Source: Spirochaetaceae bacterium
GTDB lineage: Bacteria > Spirochaetota > Spirochaetia > Treponematales > Breznakiellaceae
Direction: 5' to 3'
Length of the DNA stretch: 8,908 bases
Assembly: GCA_031265635.1 (NCBI GenBank)
Contig: JAISCK010000207.1
Location: 1-8,908, forward strand
Positions 1 through 5,799 of this stretch are shown in pieces (within the stretch, counting starts at the first letter, position 1; every line of letters begins with the position of its first letter). The notes beneath the pieces are model-generated. The model saw nothing but the letters and a program-made list of their open reading frames with translations. It was not told the origin of the DNA and made no database searches. The translations under genes and the position numbers were made by a program.

Positions 1-363
1 GCGATGCGCATCCCCAACCACGACACCCATCCCTCGCCGATACCCGAACCCGACGACATCCCGGAGGTAGAAGCCCAGACGCCCCTGCCGCGTGTGCTGC
101 GTTTCCGCTTCCGCCGGGCCACCATGAAGCGCTGGGGCAAGCCCAAAGGCGTACACGGCATGGAGCTGGTGTGGCTTATTTCGGACACGCCGCCCAAAGA
201 GGTGGAGGAACTGGTACACTCGGCCTTTGCCACGAAAAGCCCCCTTGAACTGACCTTTAAGGAGAGCGAGCGGGGCAAGCGCCTGTACTACGCCGTGCGC
301 TGGGAGACGAACGCGATGAAGAAAGGCAAGTTTAGCGCGATTTACAGTGTAATTATTCCATAA
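1..363 (+). CDS. Hypothetical protein, C-terminal part (5' end outside window)
   Basis: The frame is open from base 1 (Ala codon, then Met at 4), so the gene probably starts upstream and the Met at 4 is likely internal. The visible 121 codons have a Pro/Glu/Asp-rich stretch (about residues 10-30 of the visible part) followed by a compact beta-rich domain. That domain carries GKPKGVHGMELVW, then an SAFATKSPLELTF segment, then ERGKRLYYAVRWE and a terminal SVIIP. From memory, this ending is typical of the C-terminus of hypothetical proteins of about 200 aa found in Bacteroidetes and treponemes, with a fibronectin-III-like look; no function is known to me. No signal peptide can be judged because the start is missing. 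Only 13 nt separate its stop from the next gene, so the two are probably cotranscribed. Coding status is well supported by this remembered family ending; function is unknown. Confidence 0.75.
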   Translation, partial: AMRIPNHDTHPSPIPEPDDIPEVEAQTPLPRVLRFRFRRATMKRWGKPKGVHGMELVWLISDTPPKEVEELVHSAFATKSPLELTFKESERGKRLYYAVRWETNAMKKGKFSAIYSVIIP

Positions 364-368
364 GGAGG
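363..368 (+). promoter_or_regulatory. Strong ribosome binding site for the lipoprotein gene
   Basis: AGGAGG overlaps the last base of the upstream stop codon and lies 8 nt before the ATG at 377. It is the clearest Shine-Dalgarno in the window. It fixes the lipoprotein start and suggests high translation independent of the upstream gene. Confidence 0.85.
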
Positions 369-376
369 AATACAAG

Positions 377-1078
377 ATGAAGAAGACAGTTTTTATTACG
401 GGAATCACAGTGGCGGTGGTCTTACTGGCGATGGGTTGTTCCAACCCGGCAGGCGGTTCGGGCGATTCGGGAGGCAACCTGGGAACAGGGCCGCTCATCC
501 TCAAGGGAAGAATTTATGAGGAAGGCTTTCCTGCTCCTCCGAGTTATACCCTCAGCTATACCCCAACAAACAAGATCGGAATGCTGACGGCCAGTACCAG
601 TGAGGTAGCTGCGATAACAAACGGTTCCTTTGAGATTACGGTAACACCGTCGAGTTCGCTCGTGTCTTTTTCCACGGTAGCGGGGGAATACTTTTCTGAC
701 TGGGCAAATGTAACTAGTAACAACGGGTCCGCACTGTTTGAGGCGCTGGAACTTACTACCAGCAGCGGTACTATAGGAAACGGATATCTCTTTCGGGAGA
801 GATTCCAGACCTCTGTCAAAGGCAGCAACTATACAGCAACCGGTCAAGAGGTCTACTATTTCTATGTTAACGCTGATGTAACCATTACCGGAGGCAATAA
901 AACGGATTCCGATGGTGTCGTGTATAAAGCCTTTGCCCTGGACTTACAAGAAGGTTGGAACGCGGTGTGCGGAAGAAGTGTTTCCACTTACACTTCAGAA
1001 TTTGATGAGGTGGAATCGGGAACCGTAACGCTCAGTATCTCCAACCCGGCAGACCTGTACTGGGTATTCTACGATTAA
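377..1078 (+). CDS. Predicted secreted lipoprotein of unknown function
   Basis: A 233-aa protein. The N-terminus is a lipoprotein signal: MKK charged start, a hydrophobic stretch at about residues 5-18, and LLAMGC with the lipidation Cys at residue 21. Met at -2 makes it a relaxed lipobox of the kind accepted in spirochetes. A Gly/Ser-rich tether (about 22-36) follows. The rest is rich in Ser, Thr, Val and Tyr and probably all-beta, ending in an LDLQEGWNAVC segment (around 190-200) and a YWVFYD C-terminus; this suggests one or two beta-sandwich domains exposed on the envelope. No catalytic motif is visible. The gene looks more AT-rich than its right-hand neighbours, as expected for a fast-evolving surface protein or an acquired gene. 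The start is set by AGGAGG at 363-368. Short distance links it to the upstream hypothetical gene. Lipoprotein call strong; role unknown. Confidence 0.85.
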   Translation: MKKTVFITGITVAVVLLAMGCSNPAGGSGDSGGNLGTGPLILKGRIYEEGFPAPPSYTLSYTPTNKIGMLTASTSEVAAITNGSFEITVTPSSSLVSFSTVAGEYFSDWANVTSNNGSALFEALELTTSSGTIGNGYLFRERFQTSVKGSNYTATGQEVYYFYVNADVTITGGNKTDSDGVVYKAFALDLQEGWNAVCGRSVSTYTSEFDEVESGTVTLSISNPADLYWVFYD

Positions 1079-1099
1079 TTCCGCCGTATTTTGGGGGGT

Positions 1100-1130
1100 C
1101 GGGCGAGACCTGCATCGCGGGGCTCGCCCG
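1100..1130 (+). terminator. GC-rich hairpin downstream of the lipoprotein gene, possible terminator
   Basis: CGGGCGAG (1100-1107) pairs perfectly with CTCGCCCG (1123-1130) around a 15-nt loop, starting 22 nt after the lipoprotein stop. The following bases are TAGGGGGG, not a T tract, so if it ends transcription it is an atypical terminator. It could equally protect the 3' end of the mRNA or belong to the larger structured region. Confidence 0.3.
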
Positions 1131-1131
1131 T

Positions 1132-1190
1132 AGGGGGGCCGGACGCTAAAGCGACTGTTTGCCGATGGCAGTACGGAAACAGGCCCCCCT
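1132..1190 (+). repeat. 9-bp perfect inverted repeat, arms AGGGGGGCC / GGCCCCCCT
   Basis: The arms at 1132-1140 and 1182-1190 are exact reverse complements, with 41 nt between them. The loop contains two further small hairpins, CGC-TAAA-GCG (1144-1153) and TGCC-GAT-GGCA (1160-1170), giving a possible three-way or cloverleaf-like fold. This is not a tRNA: there is no T-arm motif and no acceptor-like 3' end. Alternatives are a dispersed palindromic repeat or part of a regulatory leader. Confidence 0.5.
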
Positions 1191-1218
1191 TCCTATACTT
1201 TGACATATACAGCCCGCT

Positions 1219-1251
1219 TACGGGGACCTTGACGGGGAAGGGGTCCCTGTG
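1219..1251 (+). promoter_or_regulatory. Leader hairpin beside the PRPP synthetase ribosome binding region
   Basis: An 11-bp stem (1219-1229 with 1241-1251, including three G-T wobbles) surrounds an 11-nt loop. Its core GGGACC/GGTCCC is perfect. It ends two bases before AGGA (1254-1257), the only Shine-Dalgarno-like sequence for the ATG at 1269 (spacing 11 nt). A stem so close to the ribosome site may modulate initiation. This is inferred from pairing only. Confidence 0.35.
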
Positions 1252-1268
1252 GTAGGAAATTCATACCC

Positions 1269-2501
1269 ATGAATTTTGACAATCCGGCAAATCTTGGTGT
1301 TCTTGCCTGTCCGGGAGGCGAAAGTTTCGCGGAAGAGGTCATCGGCCATCTGCGCGGGCTTTACCGCAGGCATTTTGAACGCCGCGTTCAGGAACTGGCG
1401 AAAAACTACGGCCTTGACCGGGACGAGGTACTGCGCAAATTCAACTTTATACGGGACAGCCTTTCTCCCACTGCCGCTGTTCCGGGGGATGTCCTGGGCT
1501 ACCGCTGTCCCCATATACGGGTTCCCGCCCGGTTCAGCCTCTTTGCCAACGGCGAGGTCAAGGCCGAGATTCTCGAATCCGTACGGGGCAAGGACCTTTT
1601 TATTGTCCAGGATGTGGAGAACCACTATCCGGTGAGTTTTAACGGCGGAAAAATGTCCGCTGTCATGACGGTAAATGACCATCTGATGGCCGTACTTGTT
1701 GCCGTTGACGCGGCAAAGCAGGCGGGGGCCGAGCAGATAACCCTGGTGCTTCCTACCTATCCCTATTCCCGACAGCACAAGAAAAAGGGCAGGGAAGGGC
1801 TTACGGCAAGCCGCGTGGGCAAGATATTTGAGGACCTGGGGGTAAACGGCATCATCACGCTGGATCTTCATTCGCGGGACATAGGCGGCGCGTTTAACGC
1901 CATGCGTCTTGAGAATCTTCACGCCAGTTATCAGATTATACGTTCCCTTGCCGAAACAGAAGAAATAGGCGGCGATATGGTTCTTGTGGCGCCTGATACC
2001 GGGGCTGTTGACCGCAACAAGTTTTACGCTACTACCCTTAAAAAACCCCTGGCCCTCTTGTACAAGGAACGGGATTATTCAAAGGTTTCAAGCAACGCCC
2101 TTGACAGCAATATCTCCGTGATAAAACTCCTGGGCAGCGTAAAGGGCAAGACGGTTTTTATGGCCGATGATATGCTGGCCACAGGCGGGACCCTGCTCAA
2201 GGCCATGAAAGTCCTCAAGGATGAAGGGGCAAAAAAAATCATCTGCGCGGTGAGTCTCCCCCTCTTTTCGGGAGACGCGGTTTCGCATTTTGACGCGGCG
2301 TACAGGGAAGGGTACTTTTTCCGCATCATAGGGACCAACGCGGTGTACCATGAAGAACTCTTAAAAAAGGAATGGTATATCAGCGTGAACATAACCAGGC
2401 TCTTTGCCAAGACCATCTCCCGCCTCCACCAGGGGCTTTCTCTGAGTTCCCTCCTGGATAACCGGGCTGTCATCAATAAACTTTTTTCAGAAACCCGATG
2501 A
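1269..2501 (+). CDS. prs: Ribose-phosphate pyrophosphokinase (PRPP synthetase)-like protein, divergent long form
   Basis: A 410-aa protein expected to make PRPP from ribose 5-phosphate and ATP in the cytoplasm, feeding nucleotide, His and Trp synthesis. Family marks in order: FANGE (92-96, family F-DGE motif), ESVRGKDLFIVQD, VNDHLM (135-140), the ATP/flexible-loop segment YPYSRQHKK (164-172; family RQD is RQH here), DLHSRDIGG (199-207; His201 corresponds to the metal-binding His), APDTGAVDR (241-249), and the PRPP loop DDMLATGGT (300-308). The usual length is about 310-320 aa. The excess lies mainly before FANGE, where a helical Arg/Lys-rich segment (about 30-80) interrupts the N-terminal part, and in short additions after VQD and at the C-terminus. 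The family call is strong, but the changed RQH and unusual N-terminus leave room for an altered donor, regulation or substrate. First gene of an operon; its stop overlaps the next start by 4 nt. Confidence 0.85.
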   Translation: MNFDNPANLGVLACPGGESFAEEVIGHLRGLYRRHFERRVQELAKNYGLDRDEVLRKFNFIRDSLSPTAAVPGDVLGYRCPHIRVPARFSLFANGEVKAEILESVRGKDLFIVQDVENHYPVSFNGGKMSAVMTVNDHLMAVLVAVDAAKQAGAEQITLVLPTYPYSRQHKKKGREGLTASRVGKIFEDLGVNGIITLDLHSRDIGGAFNAMRLENLHASYQIIRSLAETEEIGGDMVLVAPDTGAVDRNKFYATTLKKPLALLYKERDYSKVSSNALDSNISVIKLLGSVKGKTVFMADDMLATGGTLLKAMKVLKDEGAKKIICAVSLPLFSGDAVSHFDAAYREGYFFRIIGTNAVYHEELLKKEWYISVNITRLFAKTISRLHQGLSLSSLLDNRAVINKLFSETR

Positions 2502-3913
2502 AGAGAGAAGCCTGCGTCCTTGCCGTCGACATAGGCACTTCTTCGCTCAAGGCCGCCCTCATAGACGGCGGCGGCGGGGAAATCGCCTTTGCCAGGGAGG
2601 TCTATCCCCAGGACGCGTGCGCGTCGGGGACTGTTGAGGCCCGCCATTGGGAAGAGGCTTTTGTCAGGGCCCTGCGCCGCCTCGGCGTCTCGCCGCGTCT
2701 GGAACCTCTTGCCATCTGTATTTCGGGAAACGGGCCGACCCTTGTGCCCCTCGGAAAAGACGGCAAAGAGCTGCGGCCCCTTCACTGGCACGGCGCGCGC
2801 AAGGCCGCTCCGCCCGCGTCAGGCACGGACGCCCCGCCGCGGAGCCTTTTTCTGCCTTATGCCGCGGCCTTTAAGGAGCGGCAGCCCCGGCTCTATGCCG
2901 AAACAGCGCATTTCCTTTCGCCCCAGGACTGGCTTGCCTGGCGGCTCGGCGCGGATATGGTAAGCGCCCTGCCGTCTTCTTCGTATATTCCCTATTACTG
3001 GAATGACGAGCAGTGCGGTTCTTATGATATTGAAATCGCCAAATTCCCGCCCTTTGCGGAAATGGGAACGCCGGTTGGAAAACTCTCCCGGCGCGGCGCG
3101 GCATGGGGGCTTGAGCCGGGGATTCCCCTTATCGCCGGGGGGCCTGATTTTATCATGGCCCTTATCGGCACCGGGGCTGTCAGGGCCGGCCTGGTCTGCG
3201 ACAGGGCGGGGAGTTCCGAGGGAATCAATCTCTGCGCTGCCGCTCCCCATGAGTCAGGAAAGCTTCGCCTGCTCCCCCACGCGAAAGAGGGCCTGTGGAA
3301 CATAGGCGCCATACTCCCGACATCGGGGCGGCTCTTTGAGTGGTTCCGCCATATCACCGGCCAGGACGAGCGGAGTTACGGGGAGATACTCGAAGAAATC
3401 ATACAAGCGCCGGGACTTCCGTCCCTTCCAGTACTCTCTGGCGGAAGCAGTGTCTTTTTTCCCGATCTTGCCGCGTCGGGGGCCTTTACGTCTCCTTCGG
3501 CTTTCTTTTCCCTCGCCGGTCTCAGCAGCCGGGCAAGCCTGGGCCGTTCCGTGGTTGAAGCCCTGGGTTTCAGGGTGCTTGGCGCGCTGGATACTTTCAG
3601 GGAAGAAGGCTTTTCCGTAGAGGAACTCCGTCTTTCAGGCGGCCAGGCCAAGAACGCCCTCTGGAACCAGCTCAAGGCCGATATTTCGGGCCTTACCCTC
3701 CACGCCATGAACATTGCCGACGGCGAACTGGCCGGCGACGCCTGCCTGTGCCTCATGGCCCTGGGAGAAGCCGCAAGTCTTGATGAAGCCTGTAACCGTG
3801 TCGTTCACATAAAAGAAAGTTATATTCCCGGCAGGGAACTCCACGAGCAGTATTGCCGCCGTTATGCGCAGTACAAGGATATGGAGAAAAAAGCGGAGGG
3901 ATTTTTACAATGA
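2498..3913 (+). CDS. FGGY-family carbohydrate kinase, substrate unknown
   Basis: A 471-aa, two-domain sugar kinase that should phosphorylate a sugar or polyol with ATP. The N-terminal phosphate loop is VDIGTSSLKAALID (10-23, Asp11). The second domain begins near IPLIAGGPD, where Asp217 sits at the position of the catalytic base of xylulokinases. The ATP-site motif is LSGGQAKNALWNQLKADISG (379-398), followed by ELAGDACLCLMALG (410-423). The sugar-contact segments differ from known members: xylulokinase has an MHG-type motif where this protein has SGNGPTLVPL (76-85), and HWHGARK (96-102) replaces the usual W-D-R segment. I therefore do not assign xylulose or glycerol. The first domain has no large insertions, and the total is slightly short for the family. 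The start at 2498 overlaps the previous stop (ATGA) and has no visible Shine-Dalgarno, so translation probably depends on coupling. Confidence 0.85.
   Translation: MKREACVLAVDIGTSSLKAALIDGGGGEIAFAREVYPQDACASGTVEARHWEEAFVRALRRLGVSPRLEPLAICISGNGPTLVPLGKDGKELRPLHWHGARKAAPPASGTDAPPRSLFLPYAAAFKERQPRLYAETAHFLSPQDWLAWRLGADMVSALPSSSYIPYYWNDEQCGSYDIEIAKFPPFAEMGTPVGKLSRRGAAWGLEPGIPLIAGGPDFIMALIGTGAVRAGLVCDRAGSSEGINLCAAAPHESGKLRLLPHAKEGLWNIGAILPTSGRLFEWFRHITGQDERSYGEILEEIIQAPGLPSLPVLSGGSSVFFPDLAASGAFTSPSAFFSLAGLSSRASLGRSVVEALGFRVLGALDTFREEGFSVEELRLSGGQAKNALWNQLKADISGLTLHAMNIADGELAGDACLCLMALGEAASLDEACNRVVHIKESYIPGRELHEQYCRRYAQYKDMEKKAEGFLQ
3895..3900 (+). promoter_or_regulatory. Ribosome binding site that decides the lipid kinase start
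   Basis: GGAGGG lies inside the end of the sugar kinase gene, 9 nt before the ATG at 3910. The frame stays open upstream to another ATG at 3853, but that one lacks such a site and would give a 19-residue extension overlapping the sugar kinase by 61 nt. Confidence 0.7.
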
Positions 3914-5049
3914 AAACAGAGGTATTTGAGGATTTTGCCTCCGCTCTCGCCGTCATCTGCGCGGCCAGCCCCCTTGCCCAGGGCCGCCCCCTTTTCTGGA
4001 CCTGCATAGCCAACCCCAGGGCGGGAGGCTTTACCATAGGGTCCCGCTGGAAAAAGCACCGCGCCGTGCTGGAGCGCTACGCCGGAGAAGCCGGGGGAAA
4101 AAAGCGGCGCGGAGGGGAAGCGCTGCCCTCTGATACATCACAACGGCGTAACCGGGGGCCTTCTTCGCCCAAGTCGCCCGGCCTGATCCTTACCTCACGG
4201 CCCGGCGACGCGGGAGACATAGTCCGCGCCCTTCTTGACGAGGCGGCCTCTCTTTCATCTTCGGTTCCTTCTCCTTTTTTTCTCATCATCACCGCCGGAG
4301 GGGACGGGACCAGCCTTGAGGCCCAGCTTGCGCTCTACGAAGCCCATTCGGCGCTGAGGTCAAATTTCGCCATACTGAGGCTTCCCATGGGAACGGGAAA
4401 CGACGGCGCCGACGCCTGGGAACTGGGCGGGGCACTGGACCTCCTGACGGAAGAAGTTACCATAGAATACAGCAGGGCCCTCAGGCTCAGGACTTCTACC
4501 GGAGGCAAGGGGCCGTTCCTGGCCTTCAACATACTTTCCATCGGCCTTGATGCCTTTGTTACCCACATGACCAACAAGATGAAAGGGCGTTTCCCCGGAG
4601 ATTCGTACAAACTATGGGTGGATATAGCCGCCCTCCTGTACGACAGGGTGTACAAGGTCGGCCCCATGGCGCTTAACGCCTATGACGAGGGAGGAAATGA
4701 GATACTCTCCCTCAACGAAGCGCTGCTCCTTGCCGCCATGGGGGTAACGGGAAAGAGAACCTACGGCTCCCGCAAGATGATACTGCCCGACGCGCGGAAT
4801 GTCTGCGTCCTCAGGCAGATGTCCCTTTTCCGCAAACTCTCTCTCAAGGGGCTTTTTAACACAGGCGGCCATGTTGACAAAAAAGAGGCCGTTCTCTGCA
4901 ACGCTTCGCGCCTTGAGTTCCGTTATGAGTATCCCGTACTTGCCCAGATGGACGGAGAAACCGTGAGGCTTACGAAAGAGGATTTTCCCGTGTCCATAGA
5001 ACTTACCGAACCGGCCATACCCGTACTCAGGAAGCTGTCAAAAGCATAG
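3910..5049 (+). CDS. Diacylglycerol kinase-type lipid kinase (DAGK catalytic domain, YegS/DgkB-like)
   Basis: From ATG 3910 the protein is 379 aa. It belongs to the soluble or membrane-associated lipid kinases that move the gamma phosphate of ATP to diacylglycerol or a related lipid. Motifs in order: IANPRAGG (33-40, the family N-P-x-G start), ITAGGDGTSLE (127-137, the nucleotide-binding GGDGT), LPMGTGND (158-165), NILSIGLDAFV (207-217), and MDGE (347-350), the C-terminal DGE motif that carries the catalytic acid in DgkB. Family members are usually about 290-340 aa; extra length comes from an N-terminal lead (1-30) and a basic, Ser/Pro/Gly-rich linker (about 60-92). Diacylglycerol recycling or phospholipid modification is the likely role, but the lipid is not deducible. 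It is joined to the sugar kinase gene by ATGA at 3910-3913 and ends 19 nt from a convergent gene. Confidence 0.88.
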   Translation: MKTEVFEDFASALAVICAASPLAQGRPLFWTCIANPRAGGFTIGSRWKKHRAVLERYAGEAGGKKRRGGEALPSDTSQRRNRGPSSPKSPGLILTSRPGDAGDIVRALLDEAASLSSSVPSPFFLIITAGGDGTSLEAQLALYEAHSALRSNFAILRLPMGTGNDGADAWELGGALDLLTEEVTIEYSRALRLRTSTGGKGPFLAFNILSIGLDAFVTHMTNKMKGRFPGDSYKLWVDIAALLYDRVYKVGPMALNAYDEGGNEILSLNEALLLAAMGVTGKRTYGSRKMILPDARNVCVLRQMSLFRKLSLKGLFNTGGHVDKKEAVLCNASRLEFRYEYPVLAQMDGETVRLTKEDFPVSIELTEPAIPVLRKLSKA

Positions 5050-5068
5050 GGCCCCTTGTCCCATAACG

Positions 5069-5779
5069 TCAATACTTTTCTTTTATCTCGAAACGTTCCA
5101 CATGGGCCGATTCCTTGAGGGCCGCGGCAAGTTTGGAGATATTCGTCGCCACAGGGACGCCGGAGAGGAGTTTAAGGCGGCCTCCCTTGCTCTTGCCCTT
5201 GGGCTGGTCCACGTCAATGGAAATGACCCGCACGCCAAAACTTTTAAGCACTTCAAGGGCTTCCTGGGTGTCGGGGATGCTGTCTTTGTAGCCAAGCTCA
5301 AGCAGTTTGTTCCTTTCGGAAGGGAAGAGCTTCTTTTCAAAAAAATCAAGGGCTACCAGGGTAAAGAGGCTCAGGACTTCGGCGGTAAAGGCGGCGACAA
5401 AGGCTCCGGCTCCTATGGCGAGTCCCACCGCGGCGATGAGCCAGAGGGACGCGGCGGTGGTGAGGCCCTTGACATTGTTGCCGAGCCTTACTATGGCGCC
5501 GGCGCCGAGAAAGCCTATGCCCGAAACAACCTGGGCGGCTATTCTTCCGGGGTCGCCGTTTTTGAGGGAATTAAAATACTGGGGAAGCCATATCGACAGT
5601 ATCATGAGCAATGTTGCGCCGAGGGCAATGAGTATGTGGGTCCTGAGGCCCGCGATCTGGTGCCTGCTCGACCGTTCAAATCCTATGACGGCTCCGGCAA
5701 CAAAACCGAGGCAGAGCCGGATTATCATGTCCGCTTCGGTAATCACGACAAGCTGGGCGGCAAGGTCAGTTGTATTCAT
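5069..5779 (-). CDS. MgtC/SapB family inner-membrane protein
   Basis: A 236-aa protein with the MgtC hallmark core. The first part is IRLCLGFVAGAVIGFERSS (20-38) followed by AGLRTHILIALGA (43-55). The second is RIAAQVVSGIGFLGAGAIV (79-97) and VKGLTTAASLWLIAAVGLAIG (about 103-123), with a further hydrophobic segment near 124-145. Four or five membrane segments are expected. Residues about 150-236 form a soluble C-terminal domain, probably an ACT-like fold as in other long MgtC relatives. MgtC proteins are linked to low-magnesium growth, virulence and inhibition of ATP synthase in some pathogens; many homologues have other or unknown roles, so a Mg transporter label is not justified. The start at 5779 follows AAAGG directly, too close for a normal ribosome site; Met18 is a possible later start, but no better site precedes it. 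It lies 20 nt after the DUF4954 gene, likely the last gene of that operon. Confidence 0.88.
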   Translation of the reverse strand: MNTTDLAAQLVVITEADMIIRLCLGFVAGAVIGFERSSRHQIAGLRTHILIALGATLLMILSIWLPQYFNSLKNGDPGRIAAQVVSGIGFLGAGAIVRLGNNVKGLTTAASLWLIAAVGLAIGAGAFVAAFTAEVLSLFTLVALDFFEKKLFPSERNKLLELGYKDSIPDTQEALEVLKSFGVRVISIDVDQPKGKSKGGRLKLLSGVPVATNISKLAAALKESAHVERFEIKEKY

Positions 5780-5799
5780 CCTTTCAGCATAGCACGAAA

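Larger units (their letters stand above)
1079..1268. other. 190-nt intergenic region with several GC-rich inverted repeats
   Basis: No plausible gene lies here. The region holds an 8-bp inverted repeat (1100-1107 with 1123-1130), a 9-bp perfect inverted repeat (1132-1140 with 1182-1190), small hairpins inside it (1144-1153 and 1160-1170), and an 11-bp stem just before the next gene (1219-1229 with 1241-1251). None is followed by a good run of T, so a classical intrinsic terminator is not evident. The G6 run at 1093-1098 is an alternative partner for the C6 run at 1184-1189. The density of pairing suggests a transcript-borne structure or a bidirectional structural repeat. Confidence 0.6.

Noticed and set aside
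1132..1190. Cloverleaf-like arrangement considered as a tRNA
   Set aside because: No TTCRANY T-arm motif, no plausible anticodon arm and no acceptor end; the stem is G6/C6.
1194..1228. TATACT (1194-1199) and TTGACA (1200-1205) as a promoter for the PRPP synthetase operon
   Set aside because: The boxes are adjacent and in the wrong order. TATACT has no -35 match 16-18 nt upstream, and TTGACA has only GC-rich sequence where a -10 should be.
1218..1922. 234-codon open frame on the - strand
   Set aside because: Overlaps the well-supported PRPP synthetase gene in antisense and shows no family motifs.
2231..2238. A8 run in the PRPP synthetase gene as a programmed frameshift site
   Set aside because: The frame reads through cleanly to a full-length family C-terminus, and no downstream stimulatory hairpin or useful alternative frame was seen.
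2075..2791. 238-codon open frame on the - strand
   Set aside because: Antisense to two coupled, well-supported genes and crosses their junction; no motifs seen.
3853..3909. Alternative upstream start for the lipid kinase
   Set aside because: It would add 19 residues inside the sugar kinase gene without a ribosome site, while ATG 3910 has GGAGGG at the right distance and an ATGA overlap.
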